From an uncultured Gemmatimonadota bacterium (GTDB taxonomy: Bacteria > Gemmatimonadota > Gemmatimonadetes > Gemmatimonadales > GWC2-71-9): a stretch of DNA of 7,120 nucleotides. The DNA lies in contig CAJVYZ010000135.1 in assembly GCA_913009915.1 (NCBI GenBank), forward strand, positions 1 through 7,120, read 5' to 3'. A program made the position numbers and the translations under genes. The stretch's first letter is position 1, and each line of letters starts with the position of its first letter. Below are positions 1 to 7,074 of this stretch, one piece after another. The notes beneath the pieces are model-generated. The model was given only the letters and a program-made list of their open reading frames with translations. It was not told the DNA's origin and ran no database searches.

Positions 1-27
1 GAGTTCAGACGTGTGCTCTTCCGATCT
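1..27. other. Illumina TruSeq-type adapter remnant, not genomic
   Basis: The first 27 bases are the Illumina read-2 adapter, recognisable from its end GCTCTTCCGATCT. They are the exact reverse complement of the adapter beginning at 7075. Genomic sequence starts at 28. In the transketolase reading frame the adapter follows residue 385 without a stop, so any residues translated from it are artificial. Confidence 0.97.
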
Positions 28-1182
28 CGAACCGCCGATCAGATTTTCTACCGAGCGGTCCAGCACCTTCAGCGCACCGGCGGAAGCCTGGCGCGTCGCC
101 AGCGGCCCATCCGACGGCTGATAGACGGGGAGATCGGCGTCCCAATCGTGGGGGAGGTCGCCCGACAGCCACCGGTCGAGCGTCGCTGCCAGATCGGGGT
201 GTTGCTCGCGGTAGCGGGCAACCAGCGCATCCCACTCGGACTGCCACCGCTCCCCGCGGCTCACTGCCCGGCCCATGTCGTCCCGGGCTTCCTGGGGCAC
301 GAAGAACGGCTCACCTACGGGCCAGCCGATGATCTCCTTGGTCCGCCGGATCTCGTCCTCGCCCAAGGGAGCGCCGTGGGCGCCGGCGGTGTTCCGCTTG
401 GTCGGCGCCGGGTCGGCGATGATGGTCCGCAACCTGATCAGCGTGGGCCGGTCGTCATTGAGCGCCGCGGCCAGCGCTGCGTCGATGGCGCTCAGGTCGT
501 TGCCGTCGGCCACATCGACCACGTGCCACCCGTAGGCGCCGAAGCGCGCCCCGACGTCCTCGGAGAACGCCAGTGAGGTCTCACCGTCGATGGTGATGTG
601 GTTGTCGTCGTAGATGAGGGTGAGTTTGCCCAGCTGGAGATGGCCGGCCAGGGAGGCCGCTTCACTGGCGACGCCTTCCATGAGGTCGCCGTCGCTGACG
701 AAGGCCCACACCCGATGGTCGATGATGGGGAAGTCGTGGAGGTTGAATCGGTCGGCCAGCACCCGCTCCGCCATTGCCATCCCCACGGCGTTGCCCACAC
801 CCTGCCCCAGGGGTCCCGTGGTGACCTCGACTCCCGGGGTATCGCCCCGCTCCGGATGGCCCGGAGTGGCCGATTGCCACTCGCGGAACGCCTTGATTTC
901 GTCCAGCGGGAGATCGTACCCGCTCAGGTGGAGCAGGCCGTACAACAGCATCGAGGCGTGGCCGCACGAGAGGATGAACCGATCCCGGTTGGCCCAGTCC
1001 GGGTGCTGGGGGCTGTGCCGCAGGTGGTTGGTCCACAGCAGGTAGGCCGCTGGGGCCAAGGCCATTGGAGTGCCGGGATGGCCCGAGTTGGCCTGTTCAA
1101 CCGCGTCCATGGCGAGGGCGCGGATGCTGTTGATGCTGTGCCAGGCGATGTCGGGATTGTCGTGAGCCGGAGTTGGTTGCAT
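28..1182 (-). CDS. tkt: Transketolase, N-terminal part (3' end lost at contig edge)
   Basis: Transketolase is a cytosolic enzyme that moves two-carbon ketol units between sugar phosphates, using thiamine diphosphate and a divalent metal, in the non-oxidative pentose phosphate pathway. Reading back from the ATG at 1180-1182 gives 385 residues with the family's landmarks in order: NSGHPGTPM (32-40, conserved active-site His35), CGHASM (73-78, His75), GPLGQG (123-128), the diphosphate/metal-binding segment DGDLMEG...DDN (164-194) and AHGAPLG (268-274, His269). This covers the whole diphosphate-binding domain. The sequence ends at LIGGS, where the pyrimidine-binding domain begins; full enzymes have about 660 residues, so roughly 280 are missing. 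The start is chosen because [15 protein letters not shown] aligns with the usual N-terminus; no ribosome binding site precedes it. It is divergent from the HNH gene. The family call is very secure; the exact start is less so. Confidence 0.96.
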
Positions 1183-1377
1183 GGCCGGCCGTTGTGGGGC
1201 GTGAAGGGTCAGGGGTCCATCCTCGGAGCGTGCCGAGACCGGGGGATTGGGCTGAGAAAGTAACCTATCGGCCGGTAGCCCGGCAGACCCCCGGCCCGCG
1301 ACGATTTCCGTCAGGGTACTTTCCTTGATACCTTATGCATCGAAGACCGGCGCGCCGTGGAGCGGCGGGCCTGCAGC
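1183..1377. promoter_or_regulatory. Divergent spacer between tkt and the HNH gene
   Basis: This 195-base spacer must hold the start signals of both tkt (minus) and the HNH gene (plus). It contains two overlapping GC-rich inverted repeats: CTATCGGCCGGTAG at 1265-1278 (palindromic except for one pair) and GCCGG-TAGC-CCGGC at 1271-1284 (perfect 5-bp stem, 4-base loop). They could be an operator or a structure in the tkt leader. No purine-rich ribosome binding site lies just upstream of the tkt ATG, and no strong minus-strand promoter can be assigned. No open frame here looks like a gene. Confidence 0.45.
1306..1334 (+). promoter_or_regulatory. Weak candidate promoter for the HNH gene
   Basis: TTCCGT at 1306-1311 and TACCTT at 1329-1334 are separated by 17 bases and resemble -35 and -10 elements of a housekeeping sigma factor. 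Transcription would begin near 1341, leaving a leader of about 37 bases before the ATG at 1378. The -35 match is poor, and this is only a spacing and composition argument. The AT-richer patch in otherwise GC-rich DNA is the main support. Confidence 0.22.
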
Positions 1378-1797
1378 ATGGCGAATCGACAGTGGGGTTT
1401 TGTGGGCAGATCTCCGAGAAAAGGGCGCACCACCGCGTCGAGTGGCACCCGGAATCAACTTCGCCGGTCCGGCGGACGCTCCTATCAGGCGCACCGGGAC
1501 TGGCTCATCGACCGGCACGGCTCAATCTGTGCCTATTGCGGCGTCGAGACCGATCCCGACGAGATGACCCTGGACCACGTGCGGCCTCGCAAGGGCCAGT
1601 CGGCGTACGATCGGCCCGATAACCTGGTGCTTGCCTGCAGGTCATGCAACGCCGAAAAAGCCGACGTCCCTCTGCTCACGTTCCTGCTGGGCAAGCGCTC
1701 CCGCGGCGTCTATCTCCTCCACTACGGGGATCACCTCTCGGAAGCGCTTCAGGAACTTGCCCGCAAAGCCTCCGAACGCCCCTTGTTGTCCTCCTGA
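1378..1797 (+). CDS. Small stand-alone HNH endonuclease
   Basis: This 139-residue protein is a predicted metal-dependent nuclease of the HNH superfamily. The motif is complete: CAYCG (Cys51, Cys54), LDHVRP (Asp66-His67, the catalytic histidine region), DNLVLACRSCN (Asn82, Cys87, Cys90, Asn91) and a trailing EK. The two CxxC pairs should bind a structural zinc. The first 45 residues are rich in Arg, Lys and Ser, probably flexible and able to touch DNA. A short helical tail follows the nuclease core, and no other domain is present. The ATG at 1378 is preferred, with a weak purine-rich stretch about 8 bases upstream; an in-frame GTG at 1357 would add seven residues. It is divergent from tkt and convergent with kgd, with no methylase, recombinase or phage gene beside it. 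The target and biological role are unknown. The family call is secure; the function beyond nuclease is not. Confidence 0.9.
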   Translation: MANRQWGFVGRSPRKGRTTASSGTRNQLRRSGGRSYQAHRDWLIDRHGSICAYCGVETDPDEMTLDHVRPRKGQSAYDRPDNLVLACRSCNAEKADVPLLTFLLGKRSRGVYLLHYGDHLSEALQELARKASERPLLSS

Positions 1798-1831
1798 ATC
1801 CCTATTCCCGGGGACGACCACTTCCAACGCC

Positions 1832-1890
1832 CTACGTCCTACGCCCCCAACGCACCACACCACGCACTACGTACTACGCACCCCCAACGC
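1832..1890. repeat. Two imperfect direct repeats at the convergent gene junction
   Basis: Copy 1 (1832-1853) consists of CTACGTCCTACG, CCCCC and AACGC. Copy 2 (1867-1890) consists of CTACGTACTACG, CA, CCCCC and AACGC. They differ by one substitution and a two-base insertion, with 13 bases between them. A partial third copy of the tail, CCAACGC, lies at 1824-1830. Within each copy CTACG itself occurs twice. The kgd stop codon (TAG, read from 1869-1867) and its last five codons lie inside copy 2. The purpose is unknown; short repeats of this kind may be spread through the genome as intergenic elements. Confidence 0.75.
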
Positions 1891-4800
1891 TTCATTGACG
1901 ATACGCGCCTGCTCCGCCGCGTGCGCTGCGGGATACCCTTCCGCCGGGCTGGCACGGTAGGGTCGGCCCACGTACGTCAGCCGGACACTTGCGGGTAGGA
2001 TGTTGCGCAGCCGCCCGTGAACGAATGCCCAGGCGCCCATGTTGCGCGGCTCTTCCTGCACCCATCGCACCTCATCGACATTGGGGTAGTGGGCCAGCAC
2101 GTCCCGCAACTCCGCTTCGGGAATCGGGTACAGTTGTTCCACCCGTACGATGGCGATTCGATCGTCATCCAGCTGGGCGGCCGCGGCGGCCAGGTCGTAG
2201 TAAACCTTCCCCGAGCACAGCACCACTTTGGTGACGACTGAGGCGTGTTCCCGCGCGCTGCCGTCGTCCAGCACGTGGTGAAAGCGGCCCTCGGCCAGGT
2301 CCGTTAGTGACGAGGTCGCTTGCGGAAGTCGCAGCAGGCTCTTCGGCGTCATGATGACTAGCGGCCGTCGGTTGCTGTCCCGGCCCTGACGCCTGAGGAG
2401 GTGAAAGTACTGGGCCGGGGTGGTGCAGTTGGCCACCCGAATGTTCCGTTCGGCGGCGAGCTGGAGGAAACGCTCGACTCGGGCGCTGGAGTGCTCCGGT
2501 CCCTGGCCCTCGTAGCCGTGCGGCAGGAGCAGGGTCAGCCTGGTCGTCAGTCCCCACTTGGAGAGCCCGGCTACCAGGAATTGGTCCACGATTACCTGGG
2601 CGCTGTTGATGAAGTCGCCAAACTGTGCTTCCCACAGCACCAGAACGTCGTTGGCCGCGGCGCTATAACCGTATTCGAACCCTAGGCACCCCTGCTCGGA
2701 GAGAGGGCTGTTGTAGATCTCTATCGGGGCCAGTGCGCCACTCAGGTGTTGCATGGGTGAGAAGGTCTCGCCCGTCTTGGCGTCGTGAAGAACCAGGTGT
2801 CGCTGGCTGAAAGTTCCCCGTTCGGTATCCTGACCAGTGAGCCGGATGGGTATCCCTTCCGTGACGAGTGAGGCCAACGCCAGGGCTTCCGCGTGGGCCC
2901 ACTCGATACCCCCTTCCGGGCCCATGGCGGCTCGTCGGCGCTCCAGTTGCTTCTGGAGTTTCGGGTTGACGGTGAACTCCGCCGGCCAGGTGAGGAGTTT
3001 GTCGTTCAATGTTTCGAGTTGGGCTGCCGGTACCGCCGTCTGCACCGGTTCCTCGACCGGGGAAACCGCCGCCGCCAACGGTTCTGGTGCCGGCGGAGCC
3101 GCCTTGAACGCTTCATGGGTGTCGATCAGCCGTTGGTAGGCAGCATCCCGCTCGCGATCGGCTTCACCGGCGTCGATGACGCCGTCCGCCACCAGTCGCT
3201 CGGCGTAGAGTACCCGCACCGTCGCATGGTTCTTGATCCGGGCGGCCATGAGCGGCTGGGTGTAGGACGGCTCGTCGCCTTCATTGTGACCGTAACGGCG
3301 GTAGCCTACCAGGTCGATCAGTACGTCCTTGTGGAATATTTCCCGATAGTCCATCGCCAAACGCACCGCGCCCAGGCAGGCTTCGGGATCGTCGGCGTTG
3401 ACGTGGATGATGGGAACGTCGAAGCCCTTGGCCAGGTCGCTGGCATAATGGGTGGAGCGGGAGTCACTCGGATCGGTGGTGAAGCCGATCTGGTTGTTGG
3501 TGATGATGTGCAGCGTCCCGCCGGTAGTATATCCCTTGAGGGCACTGAGGTTGAACGTCTCCTGGATGATTCCCTGGCCGGCAAAGGCCGCATCGCCGTG
3601 GATGATGACGGCCAGGGCCGTAGTGGGATCGTGAATCGCCTGGGCTCCCCGGCGTTGCGTCTGCTCGGCCCTGGCGCTTCCTACTACGACCGGTCCCACG
3701 AACTCGAGGTGACTCGGGTTGTAGGACAACACCACCGTCACGGCTTTGCCACTCTCCGTTTGGTGGGCTCCTTCGGCACCGTGATGGTACTTCACGTCTC
3801 CGGTGCCACCCTCGGGCGTTAGCGCACCGACGTCGTCGAGGTCCTTGCCGCCCTCGAACTCGGCGAAGATAGACTCGTACGGTTTGTTCACCGTGTGGGC
3901 CAGCACGTTGAGGCGTCCGCGGTGCGCCATGCCGATGAGGACTTCGTTGGCACCCGCCTGGGCCGCGCGCTCGATCGTGTCGTCGAGCATCGGGACCAGG
4001 ACATCCAGTCCTTCGATCGAGAATCGCTTCTGGCCCAGATAGGTCTTATGCAGGAACTGCTCGAGCGACTCCACTTGGGTCAGCCGGTGGAGCAACGCCC
4101 GCCGTTGCTCCGTGCTGAGGGGCGTGCGGTTGGCGCCTGATTCGATCTCTCCCCGAAGCCATACCCGCTCCTCGTGCGTGTCGATGTGCTCGACTTCGTA
4201 GGCGATGGTGCCGGTGTAGCACTGCAACAGGTGGGGATAGGCGTCCTCCAGCGTCCGGCCCGGCACGTATATGCGCAGGGCCTTGGCGGGAACGGACGCC
4301 ATCGCCTCGGGCGTGAGGTACAGGGACTCGAGGTCGAGCGAGGCGTCACCGTGCGGTTCGCTCCCCAGCGGGTCGAGGTGCGCCGCCAGATGGCCGAAGC
4401 TGCGCAGCGCCCTGACCAGGGCCATTCCCGAAGCAACGTGATACAACTGCGAGCTGGGCACTTCGGCGTCCACCACCAATGGGGCGGCTGGACGATGCGG
4501 TTGCCGCTCCTCGACCGGGGCCGGCGCCGCCGACAATGCCGCCACCCCAATCGATTCGGCCACCCGCTGGTAGAAGTCTTGCTCACCCTGAAGGAGGTGG
4601 TCCATGGTGCGGAGAAATTCTCCCGACTCCGCCCCTTGAATGATGCGGTGATCGTACGTGCTGGTGACCGTCATCACCTTGCTGACGCCCAACTCACGCA
4701 ACGTGTCCGGCGCCAGATCCTGGAAGCCCACGGGATAGCTGATGGCCCCCACGGCGATGATGCTTCCCTGGTTGGCCATCAACCGAGGTACCGAGGCCAC

Positions 4801-5517
4801 TGTGCCGATGCCGCCGGGGTTGGTCAGGGTGATGGTGGCGCCCACGAAGTCGTCGGGCATCAGCTTGTTGGTCCGGGCCTTCTCGACCAGAGCCTCGTAG
4901 GCCGCGTAGAACGCGGCGAAGTCCATCGGCCCTGTGTCGCGGATGACCGGTACCACCAATCCGCGGCTCCCGTCGCGCCGCTGCATGTCGACCGCCAGCC
5001 CCAGGTCGATCGTCGGCGGAATGACGCGATACGGTTTCCCGTCGACCATGGCGAGAGTGTTTCCCATGACCGGATGGGCCCGAGCCGCCTCCACCAGCGC
5101 GAAGCCGATGAGGTGGGTGAAGGAGATCTTGGTGTTGCGACCCGCGGCGGCCAGCTTCTGGTTCAGTTCCCGGCGGCGGGCGTCGAGGTTGGCCACCCGC
5201 AGCTCCCGAAAACTGGTCGCCGTGGGGACCGTGAGGCTATCGGACATGTTGCCGACCAACCGGGCTGCCGGTCCCTTGATGAGCGTAGCGTGCTCAGGTG
5301 GTTCGGCCGAATCGCTCCCCGAGGGCGTCACCTCTGGTGCGGGGGTCTCCGGACCGGGCTCCGGTGCCATCGGTGCCGGCGGCGGCATTTCTCCCACCAC
5401 TCCGCTCTCGAACAACTGGCGCCACTCGGCGGGTACCGATGCGGGGTCTTGCAGAAACTCCTCGTAGAGCACTTGCGCGAAGCCCGCATTGGCCGTTTCG
5501 AAGACGTTGGGGTCCAC
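1867..5517 (-). CDS. kgd: E2-E1 fused 2-oxoglutarate dehydrogenase/decarboxylase (Kgd/OdhA type)
   Basis: This 1216-residue cytosolic enzyme decarboxylates 2-oxoglutarate with thiamine diphosphate at the TCA-cycle step to succinyl-CoA. An E1 N-terminal helix (about 5-40, YEEFLQDP) is followed by a Pro/Ala/Glu-rich linker (43-76), a succinyltransferase-type E2 catalytic domain (about 85-320, ending in the active-site segment DHRIIQG at 289-295) and the E1 part (about 350-1216). E1 shows AHRGRLN (531-537), KYHHG (576-580), NPSHLE (600-605), the cofactor motif GDAAF...NNQIG (641-678), GHNEGDEP (743-750) and HGYEGQGPEHSSAR (1000-1013). There is no lipoyl or E3-binding domain, as in actinobacterial OdhA/Kgd, which borrows the lipoyl groups of the pyruvate dehydrogenase E2. 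Length matches mycobacterial Kgd (about 1230). The GTG start at 5517 is chosen because GGGAG lies six bases upstream; the open frame continues to 6117 but there runs opposite the binding-protein gene. Fusion and family are very secure. Confidence 0.96.
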   Translation of the reverse strand: MDPNVFETANAGFAQVLYEEFLQDPASVPAEWRQLFESGVVGEMPPPAPMAPEPGPETPAPEVTPSGSDSAEPPEHATLIKGPAARLVGNMSDSLTVPTATSFRELRVANLDARRRELNQKLAAAGRNTKISFTHLIGFALVEAARAHPVMGNTLAMVDGKPYRVIPPTIDLGLAVDMQRRDGSRGLVVPVIRDTGPMDFAAFYAAYEALVEKARTNKLMPDDFVGATITLTNPGGIGTVASVPRLMANQGSIIAVGAISYPVGFQDLAPDTLRELGVSKVMTVTSTYDHRIIQGAESGEFLRTMDHLLQGEQDFYQRVAESIGVAALSAAPAPVEERQPHRPAAPLVVDAEVPSSQLYHVASGMALVRALRSFGHLAAHLDPLGSEPHGDASLDLESLYLTPEAMASVPAKALRIYVPGRTLEDAYPHLLQCYTGTIAYEVEHIDTHEERVWLRGEIESGANRTPLSTEQRRALLHRLTQVESLEQFLHKTYLGQKRFSIEGLDVLVPMLDDTIERAAQAGANEVLIGMAHRGRLNVLAHTVNKPYESIFAEFEGGKDLDDVGALTPEGGTGDVKYHHGAEGAHQTESGKAVTVVLSYNPSHLEFVGPVVVGSARAEQTQRRGAQAIHDPTTALAVIIHGDAAFAGQGIIQETFNLSALKGYTTGGTLHIITNNQIGFTTDPSDSRSTHYASDLAKGFDVPIIHVNADDPEACLGAVRLAMDYREIFHKDVLIDLVGYRRYGHNEGDEPSYTQPLMAARIKNHATVRVLYAERLVADGVIDAGEADRERDAAYQRLIDTHEAFKAAPPAPEPLAAAVSPVEEPVQTAVPAAQLETLNDKLLTWPAEFTVNPKLQKQLERRRAAMGPEGGIEWAHAEALALASLVTEGIPIRLTGQDTERGTFSQRHLVLHDAKTGETFSPMQHLSGALAPIEIYNSPLSEQGCLGFEYGYSAAANDVLVLWEAQFGDFINSAQVIVDQFLVAGLSKWGLTTRLTLLLPHGYEGQGPEHSSARVERFLQLAAERNIRVANCTTPAQYFHLLRRQGRDSNRRPLVIMTPKSLLRLPQATSSLTDLAEGRFHHVLDDGSAREHASVVTKVVLCSGKVYYDLAAAAAQLDDDRIAIVRVEQLYPIPEAELRDVLAHYPNVDEVRWVQEEPRNMGAWAFVHGRLRNILPASVRLTYVGRPYRASPAEGYPAAHAAEQARIVNEALGVRST

Positions 5518-5523
5518 AGCACA

Positions 5524-5528
5524 CTCCC
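5524..5528 (-). promoter_or_regulatory. Ribosome binding site that fixes the kgd start at GTG
   Basis: On the minus strand GGGAG (within TTTTGGGAG) ends six bases before the GTG at 5517-5515. The alternative in-frame ATG at 5589 has only a pyrimidine-rich stretch upstream, and earlier starts run through the coding sequence of the divergent gene. A -10-like TATCTT is read from 5566 to 5561, which would give a leader of roughly 35 bases, but no convincing -35 element accompanies it. Confidence 0.7.
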
Positions 5529-5640
5529 AAAAGGAACCGTCGGCACTCAGTCGAGGTGAGAAGATAACGTTCTCGCCAAGCGGTCGCATGGCAAGGAGTT
5601 GCCGCTTCGCCCGCCCGCCCGACCAGGGAGGCATCCGGGC

Positions 5641-5669
5641 TTGCCGGGGTTGGGTGAGCCCGATAATCT
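5641..5669 (+). promoter_or_regulatory. Candidate promoter for the binding-protein operon, possibly leaderless
   Basis: TTGCCG at 5641-5646 and TAATCT at 5664-5669 are separated by 17 bases, a good spacing for a housekeeping sigma factor. Only seven bases separate the -10 element from the ATG at 5677, so transcription would start at or next to the start codon. This agrees with the absence of any ribosome binding site before that ATG (upstream bases CTCCAACCC). It lies in the 159-base divergent spacer shared with kgd. Confidence 0.45.
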
Positions 5670-5676
5670 CCAACCC

Positions 5677-6768
5677 ATGCGTCGCTGTCGTTGGTCCGTC
5701 ATGGCCATGCTGGTATGGCTGCCTCTGCTGTCCTGCAGTCGGGGACAACCTAGAGCCGTGATCGGGGTGGTGTTCACCGATTCCGAAGCTGTGCAGGTGG
5801 CTCAGGCGGTGATCGCTGAGACGGCGCGGGCAGGGGAGCCCGTCATACTCCTGCAACACGACAACAGGGCCCTGCTGTCGATCGACCAGACCTTCCGGCG
5901 CGCCGAATGGGCCTTGGCCCTCCCGGACCTCGTCGCCGTGGTGGGACACGAGGGGAGCGGCAGTTCGCTGATCGCCGCCGCGTTGTACCACGATGCCGGT
6001 GTTCCGTTGATCGTTCCCACCGCCACCACCCCGCTCCTCGAGGGGAAGCCGGGGACGTTCCCCCTGGCACCGAACGACTCCATCCAGGGTGCTTTCCTGG
6101 CGCAGTTTGCCGCCCACCAGCTCGACGCCCGTCGCGCCAGCGTGTTCTTCGTGACGGACGAGTACGGCTGGGGCCTTCGACTAGGCGTGGTGCAGGAATT
6201 CGTGCGCCTCGGGGTGGAGGTGATCGATGAAGTGCCGATCGACGCTTCTTCCAACGTCGATGCCATGGCGGCTGCGTCTTTTGCTCGCGGGAAGCCGAAT
6301 GTGATTGTGGCCGCGGCCCGGTATCCCGAAGCGTGGGACTTGGCCCGGGCCGTACAGGCGCGGGCCCGTGACGTGCAGATACTGGCGGGCGATGGAGCGG
6401 ACCAAATGCCCGATGCCTTGCAGCGAGCTGGCGCTGCTGCCGATTCGGTGTATCTGTCGGTGTTCTGGCATCCCGACGTCGCCGACTCCTCCGGGCAGGC
6501 GTTCATCCACCGATTTCAGCTGCTCACCGGCCTGCAGCCGTCCTCGGCGGATGCCTTGGTGTACGATGCCATCATGGTGTCGGTGGCTGCCATTCGCGCG
6601 GTTGGTCCCGATCGCCGGCGCGTCACGCGCTACCTCGAGGAATTGGGGGCAGGGCGGCCGAGCTATCAAGGCGTTACCGGCGAGATCGACTTTCGGCCGA
6701 CGCGGTCGCGGCCGATCTTCATGATTCAACCCTACCAAGGGGAAACCCACGTGGTCTACCAGCCGTGA
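5677..6768 (+). CDS. Substrate-binding lipoprotein, branched-chain amino acid ABC type (Peripla_BP_6-like)
   Basis: This is a 363-residue extracytoplasmic solute-binding protein. The N-terminus is a lipoprotein signal: basic MRRCRW, a hydrophobic stretch, then lipobox LLSC with Cys20 as the predicted lipidated residue. The mature part has the two-lobed type I fold of Leu/Ile/Val-binding proteins: VIGVVFTDS at the first strand (28-36), VVGHEGSGSS (88-97), VPLIVPTATTP (109-119, the conserved ligand-contact loop of the family), VFFVTDEYGWG (156-166), a second-lobe strand at NVIVAAARYPEA (208-219) and the late SADALVYDAI segment (290-299). The likely ligand is an amino acid or another small polar molecule, but it cannot be read from the sequence. 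The ATG at 5677 is chosen because it begins the signal peptide directly. The stop overlaps the next gene's start by four bases, so the two form an operon. No permease or ATPase gene is in view, so the protein may serve sensing rather than uptake. Confidence 0.9.
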   Translation: MRRCRWSVMAMLVWLPLLSCSRGQPRAVIGVVFTDSEAVQVAQAVIAETARAGEPVILLQHDNRALLSIDQTFRRAEWALALPDLVAVVGHEGSGSSLIAAALYHDAGVPLIVPTATTPLLEGKPGTFPLAPNDSIQGAFLAQFAAHQLDARRASVFFVTDEYGWGLRLGVVQEFVRLGVEVIDEVPIDASSNVDAMAAASFARGKPNVIVAAARYPEAWDLARAVQARARDVQILAGDGADQMPDALQRAGAAADSVYLSVFWHPDVADSSGQAFIHRFQLLTGLQPSSADALVYDAIMVSVAAIRAVGPDRRRVTRYLEELGAGRPSYQGVTGEIDFRPTRSRPIFMIQPYQGETHVVYQP

Positions 6769-7074
6769 CCAACCAGTCCGCCGCGGAACCCAGCCGCCGG
6801 GGTCTCAGCCTCAAGGGAGTCCTTCTGGTGCTCCTCTCGGCGGTCACGGTCTACGCCACCGCCATGATGGTGTTTCTGACGTTCCAGTTGGGACGCATCG
6901 CGGCCGACATGAGCCAAGGCGTGGAGCCGGAGCGGTTTCTTTACGAGGGAGTGGTCACCCGTGTGCATGTGCTTACCGGCGCCTCGATCACTATTCACCA
7001 GATGATGCACCAGGGCGAACCGGTCGACACCGCCGCCGTCACCCGCCTGCGCGAGGACCTGACTGAATACATCG
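6765..7074 (+). CDS. N-terminal part of a membrane protein, probably a sensor
   Basis: The GTG at 6765 lies in the GTGA overlap with the upstream stop codon, indicating translational coupling with the binding lipoprotein. The genomic part codes for 103 residues plus one base. A short Arg/Lys-containing cytoplasmic tail (RRGLSLKG, 11-18) is followed by one strong membrane segment (about 17-40, VLLVLLSAVTVY...FLTF). The rest is an amphipathic, helix-forming region expected outside the membrane (41-103, ending LREDLTEYI). This layout is usual for the sensory end of histidine kinases, chemoreceptors and diguanylate cyclases, with a later second membrane segment and an output domain; none of that is present because the contig ends. 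The residues EIGRAHV that appear to finish the frame come almost entirely from adapter. Sensor identity is inference; membrane protein is secure. Confidence 0.6.

Noticed and set aside
598..1263. Plus-strand open frame (221 codons) opposite tkt
   Set aside because: The minus strand carries a well-conserved transketolase across this stretch; the plus-strand product has no recognisable domain and is a composition shadow.
1335..1622. Open frame starting at the ATG in TTATGCAT
   Set aside because: It overlaps the HNH gene in another frame, has no domain, and the HNH frame carries the conserved Cys, His and Asn residues.
1783..1822. Possible terminator around the HNH stop codon (TTGTTGTCC pairing with GGACGACCA)
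   Set aside because: The stem has a mismatch and a wobble pair, a long loop of about 22 bases and no T-run after it. I do not consider it a supported terminator.
2893..3822. Plus-strand open frame (309 codons) opposite the E1 part of kgd
   Set aside because: Same reason: antisense shadow of a conserved GC-rich coding region, without motifs or a ribosome binding site of its own.
4174..5559. Long plus-strand open frame (461 codons) opposite kgd
   Set aside because: The translation is rich in Arg, Gly, His and Val with no recognisable domain. It mirrors the codon pattern of the strongly conserved kgd gene on the other strand, as expected in GC-rich DNA.
5518..6117. N-terminal extension of the kgd frame by 200 residues
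   Set aside because: It runs opposite the binding-protein gene, has no resemblance to the family, and the length of known Kgd proteins and the ribosome binding site both favour the GTG at 5517.
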